NCBI RefSeq assembly: GCF_910592395.1
Contig: NC_088316.1
Span: 10,974,001-11,038,000, forward strand
Reading direction: 5' to 3'
Length of the DNA stretch: 64,000 nt
Source of the DNA: Lineus longissimus
Taxonomy: Eukaryota; Nemertea; Pilidiophora; Heteronemertea; Lineidae
In this document: one piece after another, positions 29,706 to 41,772 of the stretch
How the letters are laid out: each line of letters begins with the position of its first letter
Position numbering within the stretch: the first letter of the stretch is position 1
Translations under genes and position numbers: made by a program
The notes under the pieces: model-generated
What the model saw: only the letters and a program-made list of their open reading frames with translations
Database searches by the model: none
What the model was told of the DNA's origin: nothing

Positions 29706-32700
29706 TAACCTCGCCATTCCTCAACGGGTGGGTGATAATACCATCGCTAACCCACAACCTCGCCATGCTTCAACGGGTGGGTGATAATACCATCGCTAAC
29801 CTGTAACCTCGTCATTCCTCAACGGGTGGGTGATAATACCATGGCTAACCCACAACCTCGCCATGCTTCAACGGGTGGGTGATAATACCATCGCTAACCT
29901 GTAACCTCGCCATTCCTCAACGGGTGGGTGATAATACCATCGCTAACCCACAACCTCGCCATGCTTCAACGGGTGGGTGATAATACCATCGCTAACCCGT
30001 AACCTCGTCATTCCTCAACGGGTGGGTGATAATACCATCGCTAACCCACAACCTCGCCATTCCTCAACGGGTGGGTGATAATACCATCGCTAACCTGTCA
30101 CCTCGCCATTCCTCAACGGGTGGGTGATAATACCATCGCTAACCCACAACCTCGCCATGCTTCAACGGGTGGGTGATAATACCATCGCTAACCTGTAACC
30201 TCGCCATTCCTCAACGGGTGGGTGATAATACCATCGCTAACCCACAACCTCGCCATGCTTCAACGGGTGGGTGATAATACCATCGCTAACCTGTAACCTC
30301 GTCATTCCTCAACGGGTGGGTGATAATACCATCGCTAACCCACAACCTCGCCATGCTTCAACGGGTGGGTGATAATACCATCGCTAACCCACAACCTCGC
30401 CATGCTTCAACAGGTGGGTGACAATACCATCGCTAACCCACAACCTCGCCATGCTTCAACGGATGGGTGATAATACCATCGCTAACCTGTTACCTCGCCA
30501 TTCCTCAACGGGTGGGTGATAATACCATCGCTAACCCACAACCTCGCCATGCTTCAACGGGTGGGTGATAATACCATCGCTAACCTGTAACCTCGCCATT
30601 CCTCAACGGGTGGGTGATAATACCATCGCTAACCTGTAACCTCGCCATTCCTCAACGGGTGGGTGATAATACCATCGCTAACCTGTAACCTCGCCATTCC
30701 TCAACGGGTGGGTGATAATACCATCGCTAACCCACAACCTCGCCATGCTTCAACGGGTGGGTGATAATACCATCGCTAACCTGTAACCTCGTCATTCCTC
30801 AACGGGTGGGTGATAATACCATCGCTAACCCACAACCTCGCCATTCCTCAACGGGTGGGTGATAATACCATCGCTAACCTGTCACCTCGCCATTCCTCAA
30901 CGGGTGGGTGATAATACCATCGCTAACCCACAACCTCGCCATGCTTCAACGGGTGGGTGATAATACCATCGCTAACCTGTAACCTCGCCATTCCTCAACG
31001 GGTGGGTGATAATACCATCGCTAACCCACAACCTCGCCATGCTTCAACGGGTGGGTGATAATACCATCGCTAACCTGTAACCTCGTCATTCCTCAACGGG
31101 TGGGTGATAATACCATCGCTAACCCACAACCTCGCCATGCTTCAACGGGTGGGTGATAATACCATCGCTAACCCACAACCTCGCCATGCTTCAACAGGTG
31201 GGTGACAATACCATCGCTAACCCACAACCTCGCCATGCTTCAACGGATGGGTGATAATACCATCGCTAACCTGTTACCTCGCCATTCCTCAACGGGTGGG
31301 TGATAATACCATCGCTAACCCACAACCTCGCCATGCTTCAACGGGTGGGTGATAATACCATCGCTAACCTGTAACCTCGCCATTCCTCAACGGGTGGGTG
31401 ATAATACCATCGCTAACCTGTAACCTCGCCATTCCTCAACGGGTGGGTGATAATACCATCGCTAACCTGTAACCTCGCCATTCCTTAACAGGTGGGTGAT
31501 AATACCATCGCTAACCCACAACCTCGCCATGCTTCAACGCGTGGGTGATAATACCATCGCTAACCCACAACCTCGCCATGCTTCAACGAGTGGGTGATAA
31601 TACCATCGCTAACCTGCAACCTCGTCATTCCTCAACGGGTGGGTGATAATACCATCGCTAACCCACAACCTCGCCATGCTTCAACGGGTGGGTGATAATA
31701 CCATTGCTAACCCACAACCTCGCCATGCTTCAACGGGTGGGTGATAATACCATCGCTAACCCACAACCTCGCCATGCTTCAACGGGTGGGTGATAATACC
31801 ATCGCTAACCCGCAACCTCGCCATGTTTCAACGGGTGGGTGATGATACCATCGCTAACCCACAACCTCGCCATGCTTCAACGGGTGGGTGATAATACCAT
31901 CGCTAACCCACAACCTCGCCATACTTCAACGGGTGGGTGATAATACCATCGCTAACCTGTCACCTCGCCATTCCTCAACGGGTGGGTGATAATACCATCG
32001 CTAACCCACAACCTCGCCATGCTTCAACGGGTAGGTGATAATACCATCGCTAACCTGTAACCTCACCATTCCTCAACGGGTGGGTGATAATACCATCGCT
32101 AACCCACAACCTCGCCATGCTTCAACGGGTGGGTGATAATACCATCGCTAACCAACAACCTCGCCATTCCTCAACGGGTGGGTGATAATACCATCGCTAA
32201 CCTGTAACCTCGCCATTCCTCAACGGCTGGGTGATAATACCATCGCTAACCCACAACCTCGCCATGCTTCAACGGTTGGGTGATAATACCATCGCTTATC
32301 TGTAACCTCGCCATGCTTCAACGGGTGGGTGATAATACCATCGCTAACCTGTAACCTCGCCATTTCTCAACGGGTGGGTGATAATACCATCGCTAACCTG
32401 TAACCTCGCCATTCCTCAACGGGTGGGTGATAATACCATCGCTAACCTGTAACCTCGTCATTCCTCAACGGGTGGGTGATAATACCATCGCTCACCCGCA
32501 ACCTCGCCATGTTTCAACGGGTGGGTGATAATGCCATCGCTTACCCGCAACCTCGCCATGCTTCAACGAGTGGGTGATAATGCCATCGCTTACCTGTAAC
32601 CTCGCCATTCCTCAACGGGTGGGTGATAATACCATCGCTAACCTGTAACCTCACCATGCTTCAATGGGTGGGTGATAATACCATCGCCAACCTGCAACCT

Positions 32701-32815
32701 CACCATGCTTCAATGAGTGGGTGATAATACCATCGCTAACCCACAACCTCGCCATGCTTCAACGGGTGGGTGATAATACCATCGCTAACCCGCAACCTCG
32801 CCATGTTTCAACGGC
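29706..32815 (+). repeat. 49-bp minisatellite, about 63 copies
   Basis: Unit: CTCAACGGGTGGGTGATAAT, ACCATCGCTAAC, then CTGTAACCTCGCCATTC (type A) or CCACAACCTCGCCATGCTT (type B). A and B often alternate, giving a 98-bp dimer. It shares GGGTGGGTGATAATNCCATC with the 87-bp unit, so one array was derived from the other. A block of 16 units (784 bp) from about 30.0 kb is duplicated in tandem: rare variants such as CAACAGGTGGGTGACAATAC (30408, 31192) and CCTGTCACC (30094, 30878) recur exactly 784 bp apart. Confidence 0.95.
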
Positions 32816-32821
32816 CTAAAA

Positions 32822-33588
32822 GTGAGTTGGGATGTATCAGTATACTTGGCCAAGTTGTCTTTTCAGAAAATGAAACAAGTGATTTTTTTGATGGACTCGC
32901 GAGGCTATCAGGTCCGGGACTTGCTACGATCAAAAGAAAACCTGAACTATCAGACGCACTGTGTTGTCATGCCCGGTGCAACGATTGATCGTCTGCAGTT
33001 TGAGGGAGACTACCAAGTTGACACTCTGACGCGAAGGAAAGTTCGGCCGGAGGATATCAAAATAGTTCTAATCGCAGGTATATGCAACCTTACTGAGAAG
33101 CGACAGCATCGTGGAGGTGAAGAGCTGGTTTTCCTCAACCAAGCAAACTGTTTTACGCTGATCAACCAGATAAAGGATTTTTTAATCATTTTGAAACTAA
33201 AAACATCAGAGTCAAAATATCGACTCTAGTACCAGCTTTCCTTAACAAATACAATATTAAAAACGCTCAAAAGAGGAAGTTGTGGCCCTGTCGTTACCTA
33301 GATGAGGAAACAGAGGATCAGCAGCGAAAGCTAGAGCGGTCTGTTGCTCGTGTAAATAGGGAGATCATCCAACTTCAGCACGCAACAAATGCCATTCGCC
33401 TTGACAGAACGGCAATAAAAACTTCAAAGAAGCAACGTGGACGCAAGATCGTAAAGTTCACAGCACGCGGTCTAACGGATGGAGTCCACCCCAATGAACA
33501 AATGGTCCACCAATGGATGAGACACATCGAGCGGTGTATCAAAGAATTCATAGACGTGGCGTCAAAAGGTATGCAAAAAATGTTTTGA
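32822..33588 (+). pseudogene. SGNH/GDSL-hydrolase-like ORF, one frameshift
   Basis: The first ATG is at about 32870 (MKQVIFLMDSRGYQVRDLL). SGNH blocks: I, FLMDSRG (nucleophile Ser); II, VMPGATIDRL (Gly); III, LIAGICNLT (GxN); V, LTDGVHPNEQ (Asp-x-x-His). The frame changes near the T6 run at 33178-33183: frame 2 up to INQIKD, frame 1 thereafter (ISTLVPAFLNKY ... RYLDEETEDQQ). Residue order and spacing then fit one protein of about 235 aa, so a one-base loss is likely. SGNH esterase-like domains occur in several invertebrate retroelement ORFs and in cellular proteins; substrate unknown. It may be cargo of the composite element or its own unit. A possible polyadenylation signal AATAAA lies near 33699. 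Confidence 0.6.
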
Positions 33589-34983
33589 AATTCATGTAGA
33601 ATCTTATTACCAGTTAACACTCCGATCACATCAAACCTCATTAAGAGTAAAAAGCAGTGTTCCGACCAATTTGAATGTTAAAATTATATTTATTTTACAA
33701 TAAAAATGTATCATTGTCCGAAGTAAAAAAAACCCAACCAACTAATTAGATATGTGCCCAACTTATTTCAATTCAAAAAAATCGTCAATGGTAACCTCTG
33801 TTAACAAGGAAATCTTACTATACGTTGGTAAATATCAGCGGGTGTACATGTGTACGAAATGCGACCAGAGGACAGACGGCCGCGAAATTGGTATAACCAG
33901 AGTCTTTGTATAGAAAGACTCTGGTATAATTATCCGAGCTATTAAATGTGACTTAATTACCATTTCTCTACTTAAAACTTTCAGAAGCTGGCCCTCCGCC
34001 AATGGCAGCGTACCACTAGACAGCAAACATCGCCAAGATTTGTATATAAAGGCAAGTACAAAGAAATATAAGTGTAAAATCAAACTTATTTTTGTACCCC
34101 ATCGACTTATAAATTCACTACTAAGACGCGAGCATAATTTTGTCTATGGTGTTGGAGTATGTAGAGTCAGAAAGAGTCTGCATACGATGCGCGCAAAAAG
34201 AACGTGTTTCTGCCACCCAACTATATAGCATATAATTCAGTAATACAATGGATTCGCTTTTTTTTCAACATAATTGGTTCTCTGAGTTGGAATGTCCTTA
34301 TCAGAAACATCCGGAACCTCATGGCCTATACTCCTTTAAACATAGCCGGGGTGTAATAAATCATTATAAAGATGCAATAAACATTGATGGTCAAGATGTA
34401 TCAGAAATGGCCAAGTCCCGTAGACGTAGAATTAGTACGCACAAAGTGCAAAGGCCTGAACTCACTGTCGCGTTTTAAAGTTTTTTAAGAAGTTAAATCA
34501 TGCTTTTGGTCGCATACCTATTCAGGAACTTCCGAAATTTGATACGGCCAGTTGACCGATATGAAAAAGTTCCTTATGAGAGAACCGCAGTGGTTGGTGA
34601 CATGTTACCCAGATGGTACACGTAATCGGTCTATAACACGGTGGACAAGTTTGAAGTGATTGAATTTGGCCCGGGGATAATATTTGGACGCGTCGAATAG
34701 CGAAAGGCCCTACAAAACATGCTTTTCTTCTTGATTTGTGCTTTATCCTCACGGATTCTGACAAAACCAGGCCTTTGTATCTTCGTTGCAGATTCCATTC
34801 ACAATATTTCAATACTAAATCATTAGCCGTTGAAGCATTAGGCGGGTATTCATTGGAGGGTATATTCGGTTTATCCCATAAAGTAACTGGTGGGAAATGT
34901 AGCCCCATAGTTGATGACGTATTCCGGAAATTCTATAAGTTATAAGTATAAGTTTAGGGATAAGTTGTGGATTTCAACCTCAC
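33589..34983. other. Unassigned region right of the composite element
   Basis: A small hairpin at 33896-33932 (CCAGAGTCTTTG / AAAGACTCTGG) and two unassigned plus-strand ORFs (34248-34478 and 34736-34945) are present. The minus-strand ORF 34522-34908 carries RRKACFVGPFAIRR, faintly like a retroelement integrase tail, too weak to call. The right end of the composite element may be here. Confidence 0.4.
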
Positions 34984-34985
34984 TA

Positions 34986-37271
34986 CAGGGTGTATCAGAA
35001 AAAATTAGACTGTCGAAAAAATCATCATAAAATTAACATAGGGAGGAGTTTCGAAAAACTGGCTACACCCCTTTGTAGAGGGTGTGATTCTGCATTGTAT
35101 TATACCAGTGTCATCGTTAACACTTTACGTTACAATGTGCATGGACAGTTTGAATTTTGAAAAATTAAAGTCCTTTGCGCACGGGAATGTGAGGGTTAAA
35201 ATTGGATGTGTCAAAGTGAATGAAAAGTTTAGATGGAGTTTTACTCGCGTGCCAAAGCGTTTTTGAAATAATTAACCCTTTCACCCCCTAATCCTGAAAC
35301 AAAACTATCTCATTTCTGAGTGTAGATCTTCATCAAGGGGTCAAGAAACTTAAACTGTTTTACATGTACTGACTGTTAGGTTTACATGAATGTAAGCGTA
35401 CACCGTCATTGTTCGGCTGAGGAAGATCACTTAAAAGAAAAAAATAACCTAATTGTACAGTAGCCCATTGCCATTTTTAACAAAGCATTCACAATGTACA
35501 TGAACATGTAAATGTACAATGAATTAAACTGTCAAATCACATAATTCTTCTTACAAAATTCTCGTACTTTCTGGAATTTCCTGTCATGGTGCAATGGGAC
35601 AATCAAAAGTTCCTTAGTCCTCCACGTGGGCACCGTTTCTTTGAACGCAGATTTGTGCCCTTCGCAACATGTGCCCAACAGCACGCCTTATCACCGCTCC
35701 GTCTTCCCTTAAGATCTCAACTTCGGCTGTGATCCTTCTCTCAAGATCATCCAGGTTGGCAGGGGGTGTGACATAAACCTTTGATTTAAGGTGGCCCCAC
35801 AGGAAGTAGTCGAGTGGTGTAAGGTCGGGAGACCGCGGAGGCCATTCCACTGGTCTGTTCAACGTAACAACTCTGTCTCCGAACAGTTCTGTCAGCCGCT
35901 CGGTAACAACCCTCCGTCTGTGGGGTGGCGCGCCATCCTGCGCCCACCAAGCGCGCCGGAATTCGATGGCATCCCTTCCTTGTGGCCTAAACCTGCGCAT
36001 TCTGTTGATAGCGGGAACCACACGTTCATTGATCATTTGGAGGTAGTCCTGGCCATTCAGGTTTTGGCGAAAGAAGAAAGGTCCGACGATGGCTCCGTTG
36101 CCGACTAAGCCAATCCAGACCGTCATCTTGTGCCGGGCGTCATTGCGCTCGTATGCAAAATCAAGTGGCTGCTCTCCCCTCGGGCGATATTCCCTTACGT
36201 TATGGCTGTTCACAAAAGCATTCATGGCGAAGCCAGACTCATGATAAAGTCATCGAGGAAACGTTGCCGCTGTCCAAGCAACCACTGGCAGAATCGTAGG
36301 CGACGTGCCAAATCGCCGGGAAGAAGTTGATGCCTCTTAATCATTTGGTACGGGTGGAATCGCAGGTCAAGGCGCGTGCTACGATTGAATGTGGTTGACG
36401 ACATGCCAAGACCGTTCTTTCTGCAGCTGATAGTCTCCTCTCTCTCTTGTCCGACATGGTGTTCGTCGAGGAGGGTCCTCACTGCTTCAATGTTGGCTGG
36501 AGTACGTTCCGTCCTTCGTCGGCCCGACCTCCCTTTGTTGAGATTGTGGCTGGTTCCAGAAGTACGGTACTTATTGACGTTGTTGAAGACAGTGGCACGA
36601 CTTGGAACTCTCAGATTTGGAAATTGACGTTGGAACCGCTCAAGAACAGCAGGGACACTTTTGGTTTGGAGATATTCAGTAACCAGAAAAGACCTCTGAT
36701 GAGGGGTGTACTGTGGCCTGACCATTTTGCATCCATACCACAGGACACAAGCCAAACAGTGAGGACAAAATGCACAGATGCTCACAGATTTATGGCCAGG
36801 AATTACGTTAGGCCTATTATCTAACCAACATAAGGTAGCTATTTGAAGAAAATATGAAATTGACAAGATAGGACTTATGGTTATTATGGTCACGACCACT
36901 TCATGCCATTGCGTTAACCCCTTGATGAAGATCTACACTCAGAAATGAGATAGTTTTGTTTCAGGATCAGAGGGTGAAAGGGTAATTATTTCAAAAACGC
37001 TTTGGCATGCGAGTAAAACTCCATCAACATTTTTCATTCACTTTGACACATCCAATTTTAACCCTCATATTCCCGTGCGCAAAGGACTTTAATTTTTCAA
37101 AATTCAAATTGTCCATGCTCATTGGAACGTAAAGTGTTAACGATGACACTGGTATAATACAATGCAGAATCACACCCTCTACAAAGGGGTGTAGCCAGTT
37201 TTTCAAAACTCCTCCCTATGTTAATTTTATGATGATTTTTTCGACAGTCTAATTTTTTCTGATACACCCTG
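34986..37271 (-). mobile_element. mariner-superfamily transposon (DD41D) with ~350-bp terminal repeats
   Basis: TA precedes (34984-34985) and follows (37272-37273) the element. The ends are CAGGGTGTATCAGAAAAAAT and its complement. The inverted repeats run to about 35340 and back to about 36918 with few differences (for example AGTTTCGAAAAAC against AGTTTTGAAAAAC). The 2.3-kb element carries a single transposase gene on the minus strand. Such long repeats are uncommon for mariner-type elements. Confidence 0.85.
35614..36725 (-). pseudogene. mariner-type DD41D transposase, frameshifted
   Basis: The ATG at 36725 opens MVRPQYTPHQRSFLVTEYLQ, a helix-turn-helix start; a second HTH region with SGRRRTERTPANIEAVRTLL follows. 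The first part ends at 36222 after FLDDFIM. The second part, in another frame, resumes as ESGFAMNAFVNSHNVREY and includes GPFFFRQNLNG, WWAQDGAPPH (second Asp), WPPRSPDLTPLDYFLWG (third Asp). Exactly 41 residues separate the two Asp, the DD41D signature reported for the rosa/VISITOR-type group. At the join (about 36243) the bases around the first catalytic position read CATGAGTCT, so one base is missing and the expected GAT (Asp) codon is not present. The copy is inactive unless this is a sequence error. Confidence 0.8.
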
Positions 37272-37273
37272 TA

Positions 37274-38339
37274 TAGTGGCTGTTGTTGTACGACCGCATT
37301 AGATCGATTATGTCACATCCAAGCGGCCGATTCGTCCATCACACTGTTTTAACTATAAAATTCAAAATTATTGACAAGCTCTTCGTCACATGCGGGAGTG
37401 TCACTAAATGGCGGGAATGATAAATCGAGTGCGATCTCGGAAGACTTTTGCTATCCAAATCACATGAAAGTCACAAAAGATCGGGGTTCTTTTATTTCCC
37501 TGAACGCTTTGAGTGGCTGAAAAAGCTGGCTGAGGCCTGAAACTAGGTTATAAAAGCTCAATTATCTCTTCATCATTGAATGAAAATTGCCATGAAGTTA
37601 TTGCTTTTACTCATTTCAGTATTCACCGGTTGCCGTCCACCCCTGTGCATTCACGTACTGATAGAACCCAACTATTGGTGATTGACTGATCGTCAGAAAC
37701 CTATGCAATGCCTTGGAGAAGCGCTCCTGAGGTGGGACCAAATATCACAATGGTGTTAAGTTCCGAGAACTATCTGTAGGACGTCATTTGGGCATGTAGC
37801 CTAATAGCAATCATCAATCAACGAACTGGTTTCGTGAATCTGCATGGCATTAATAAGCAATTGCGCAAAAAGCACAATTTTACATAGTGAACTAGGCAAA
37901 AACTGCTAAAGGTATTGAAAGACATGTTGTAGGATCAGAAATATGCCAAAATAAAAATGGTGAAAGTTCAATTTTTCACTTTTTGTGATTCTACAATGAA
38001 GCCACCCGAAGATTTTAGCCGCTTTGTACATTCGTTTCATTGTAAAGGCGTTTATTCATGCATTTTGTTAGCAGCACTGTAAATCAAAGTTGAACCTTCA
38101 CATGTTTTAGAGCATTGATGGACTTGTGAACTAAGATTGTATATACTTTAAGGGTTATTATAAATTGTGAATATCAGCATTCAATTGATATCTTGACTTT
38201 TTCATTTTTGTGAACGGCCACACGTCGGTAACATATGGAATACTATCTTCTTGTCAAGCATTGGCACTCAACACAACTAACCTGGTTGTGAAGGAGACCT
38301 GGTGAGGGATCTGGAACCACTTGTCCCATCTTGCTTAAA
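37274..38339. other. Gene-free stretch
   Basis: No ORF above 60 codons and no repeat boundaries are seen. Confidence 0.4.
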
Positions 38340-39450
38340 CAGGACTGCTAACATAGGGGACACCAAGCCGGGTAAGACAGTCACATCCCTTGCCCATGAT
38401 CATTGATGATGCTACATGTATGAAATGTCCTATACTAGTCCCATCTTGGTTCAGGCACACTATAACCAAGCTGGATGAGACAATCACATCCCTTGCCCAT
38501 GATATTGGTTATGAGGTGTCCTATAGTCCCATCGTGGTTCAGGGACACCAAGCCGGGTAAGACAGTCACATCCCTTGCCCATGATCATTGATGATGTTAC
38601 ATGTATGAAATGTCCTATACTAGTCCCATCTTGGTTCAGGCACACTATAACCAAGCTGGATGAGACAATCACATCCCTTGCCCATGATATTGGTTATGAG
38701 GTGTCCTATAGTCCCATCGTGGTTCAGGGACACCAAGCCGGGTAAGACAGTCACATCCCTTGCACATGATCATTGATGATGTTACATGTATGAAATGTCC
38801 TATACTAGTCCCATCTTGGTTCAGGCACACTATAACCAAGCTGGATGAGACAATCACATCCCTTGCCCATGATATTGGTTATGAGGTGTCCTATAGTCCC
38901 ATCGTGGTTCAGGGACACCAAGCCGGGTAAGACAGTCACATCCCTTGCACATGATCATTGATGATGTTACATGTATGAAATGTCCTATACTAGTCCCATC
39001 TTGGTTCAGGCACACTATAACCAAGCTGGATGAGAGGTTCAGGGACACCAAGCCAGGTAAGACAGTCACATCTCTTGCCCATGATATTGTTTATGAGGTG
39101 TCCTACAGTCCCATCATGGTTCAGGGACACCAAGCCAGGTGAGACAGTCACATCTCTTGCCCATGATATTGGTTATGAGGTGTCCTTTAGTCCCATCGTG
39201 GTTCAGGGACACCAAGCCGGGAGGACAGTTATATCCCTTCCCATGATATTGGTTATTGGGTGTCCTATACTTGTCCCATCGAGGTTCAGGACACCAAGAC
39301 GAGCGAGATGGTCACATCCCTTGCCCATGATATAGGTTATGACATATCCTATACAGAGTCCTATACTGCTTGTCTCATCTTGGTTCAAGGACACTAAGCT
39401 GGATGTGTGACGGTCACATCCCTCGCCTATATGTTGGTTATGACATGTCC
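38340..39450. repeat. 185-bp tandem repeat, degrading to ~90-bp units
   Basis: GGACACCAAGCCGGGTAAGA, CAGTCACATCCCTTGCCCAT, GATCATTGATGATGTTACAT and CACACTATAACCAAGCTGGA recur every 185 bp from 38358 to 39040 (nearly identical copies). From 39040 shorter, more variable half-units follow. Each 185-bp unit is two related halves of about 95 and 90 bp. Confidence 0.9.
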
Positions 39451-40157
39451 TATACCAGTGTAGTATAAAGAAGGCAGGTTTAGTTGTGATTTTGAACTCA
39501 AGGTACAGCCAATCATCATTTTAACCCCCACACATATATCACTATCAGGTTAAACCTTTTTTCGCTAAAGAATTGCATCAGATTTATAACACTTTATAGG
39601 TACCATCTCTTATGAGGGAATAATGTATCTTTCAAAACCTTATGAAAAAAGTGTCATGAGGAATCAGTAAAAAAAGGACCAGTGAATTTACTTTTTTTCA
39701 AGGAAAACCCCATTTTATTATAAAAATACACAGCTAAGTCAGAAGTCATGGATATAATTGTCATTTTCTGAAGATTTAGTGCATCTGCTGAAACTTAAAG
39801 GGAGTGTAAACAATCATCAACTTTTGCACAGAAAAATGCCATCAAAGTCATCCTTTAGCTAACTTTGCAATGCTGGCCCAGGCCTACTATTCAAGATGAC
39901 AGCCGAAATATAATACAAAAAACTTGGTTCACGCCAAGTTGATTCTAATCAATACATATAATCCTAATTACTACAGCAAAACTGAGGGTATACATGGGTG
40001 AATTCAGGCCTATTATGTAATCTTCGCACGTTCCGAAAGCTGTCTGGGGTGAGGAACTGGGCTATTTATTGAGATAGCAATTAATACTTTGGTGTCGCAC
40101 CTCCCTGCAGAGCGTAATCTGGTAAAACTTGAACTTCAATTCTAGCTGAAACGGCTG
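39451..40157. other. Gene-free AT-rich stretch
   Basis: Nothing recognised. Confidence 0.35.
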
Positions 40158-40211
40158 TGGTGATAATACCATCGCTAACCTGTAGCCTCACCATGCTTCA
40201 ATGGGTGGGCG
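40158..40211 (+). repeat. Orphan copy of the 49-bp minisatellite unit
   Basis: GGTGATAATACCATCGCTAA, CCTGTAGCCTCACCATGCTT and CAATGGGTGGGCGATT equal one full unit plus part of the next, 7.3 kb from the array at 29.7-32.8 kb. Confidence 0.85.
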
Positions 40212-40640
40212 ATTAAAATGAGTTAAGACGAATAAGTAGCTGGCTTTTGAACCGGGAAATGGGCTAAGAAATGGTTAAAGTGAAATGCAAAGGAATGAAA
40301 TGGAGTCAGAAAGGGTTAAAGTGACTTGTAGCTGAATCGGGAGCCAGCATTTGAATAGGGAAATGGATTTATAGTGGGTTAAAATGAGTTAAGACGAATA
40401 AGGAACTGGCATTTTGAACTGGGAAATGGAATCAGAAAGGGTTAAAGAGACTTGCAAATGAATGAAATGGAGTCAGAAAGGGTTAAAGTGACTTGTAGCT
40501 GAATCGGGAGCCAGCATTTGAATAGGGAAATGGACTTAAAGAGGATTAAAATGAGTTAAGACGAATAAGGAACTGGCATTTTGAACTGGGAAATGGAGTC
40601 AGAAAGGGTTAAAGAGACTTGCAAATGAATGAAATGGACA
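40206..40640. repeat. 167-bp tandem repeat, about 2.6 copies
   Basis: AAAATGAGTTAAGACGAATA occurs at 40215, 40381 and 40548 (spacing 166-167). Other shared words are GGGAAATGGA, AATGAAATGGAGTCAGAAAG and GAATCGGGAGCCAGCATTTG. It starts exactly where the orphan minisatellite unit ends. Confidence 0.85.
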
Positions 40641-41095
40641 TAAATGTAGGTCAGTGTGACTTCAATTCATTCATTTGGCCACAAATGACCCTCGAATAAC
40701 ACAGCACGTCCAGACCTGCACCAGAAGAAAGAAGTGTATAGTGATAATCACGGGTCCAATTTTCAACGCCCCCCCCCCCCCTTCTCGGAAAGTAGCCTAG
40801 CGTGTCCATAGTTGCACATTTGAAATTCAAGCCACAAACCAAGCAGTCGAAGGAAATGTGACTCAATGATCGAAACGTCCTCCCGATTGCATGGAAATCG
40901 CAGGACGTGTAGCGGAGACTATATTTTACGAATACATCATCAAGGTTTTAAATTCGAGGTTAGGACCTGTAATTTTCAACAATGACTAGAAAGAAGAGAG
41001 AAAAAAAGATAAGAGTGTAGAGAGTGTAGAGAGTGTAGAGAGGAGATGTTGAAAATAATTGCCTCTGGTCAGATTTGAACCTACCAACTGCGGCG
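40641..41095. other. Gene-free stretch
   Basis: It holds a C11 run near 40770 and GTAGAGAGT micro-repeats near 41015. No gene. Confidence 0.35.
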
Positions 41096-41772
41096 TATAG
41101 ACCGTACGGTGACTGCCCATAAGTCCGAAATACACAAGTCCGAAGGTCCAGAAGTCCGAAGGTTCACAAGACCACAAAGAAAAAATCTCTTTTGAAAACG
41201 TCCCACAATTCCGAAGGTCCACAGTTCCGAAGGTCCACAAGTCAGAAATACCATAAGTCCGAAAGTAATAAAAAAGGGTCCACAAGTCCGACAGCCCAGA
41301 AGTCCGAAGGTTCATAAGTCCGAAATAACATTTGAAACGCGCGTATGTTACAATGTACATGTATATATTGTAAATAGTTATCAGTATGTAACGTGCGGAA
41401 ACATCAAATACGGCTTACCCGATCAACCTGACCCAGCATCACGTTATTTTCTTTGCAGATAGTCATTTTTTAGCATGGCCTACGTGAAAAGAGGGCTGAG
41501 GGCTCGAACAAAAGTTCTAATTTTCAATGATTTCCGCTAACCATCGTTACAAGAATGCCACGGAAAAGATATACTGGCGAGATTTTTTTACTGCTTTAAA
41601 GGTCAAACAGCATTAATATAAAAAAAATTGTTTTCGGAACTGTGGACCTTCGGACTAATGAACCTTCGGATTAATGGATCGTCGGACTTGTGAATCTTCG
41701 GAATTGTGAACCTTCGGACTTGTGAACCTTCGGACTTATGGGCGGTAACCGACCGTGGTTGACCGTACGCCT
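41096..41772. mobile_element. Foldback-like element with tandem AGTCCGAAGGTTCACA arms
   Basis: The left arm (41098-41335) starts GACCGTACGGTGACTGCCCA and consists of many AAGTCCGAAGGTYCACA-type 15-18-bp units. The right arm (41635-41765) holds the same units inverted (CCTTCGGACTTGTGAACCTT) and ends GGGCGGTAACC then GACCGTACGC. Terminal inverted repeats built of short tandem units are a hallmark of Foldback elements. The central ~300 bp is non-coding. Confidence 0.7.

Larger units (their letters stand above)
22702..33588 (+). mobile_element. Large composite transposon-like unit: DDE transposase, USP, ULP1, SGNH hydrolase
   Basis: All ORFs here lie on the plus strand and are packed end to end: ORF 1 (22702-23778), repeat protein (23694-24764), transposase (24749-26854), USP-ULP1 (26793-28577), minisatellite (28562-32815) and SGNH-like ORF (32822-33588). 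A transposase linked to ubiquitin- and SUMO-protease domains suggests a self-mobile DNA element; ULP1 genes are known in some MULE and other eukaryotic DNA transposons. Several breaks (an in-frame stop, two or more frame changes, a possibly lost catalytic Glu) suggest a decayed copy. AATAAA at about 33699 could end the transcript. Element ends and target duplication are undetermined; the last ORF may be unrelated. Confidence 0.55.

Noticed and set aside
28562-32815. Regular direct repeats resembling a CRISPR array
   Set aside because: The repeats are head-to-tail with no unique spacers, in an animal genome; it is a minisatellite.
34522-34908. Possible retroelement integrase tail on the minus strand
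   Set aside because: Only a vague KACFVGPFAIRR-like resemblance; no catalytic core or LTR nearby.
38484-39069. Series of 62-71-codon minus-strand ORFs
   Set aside because: Translations of the 185-bp tandem repeat.
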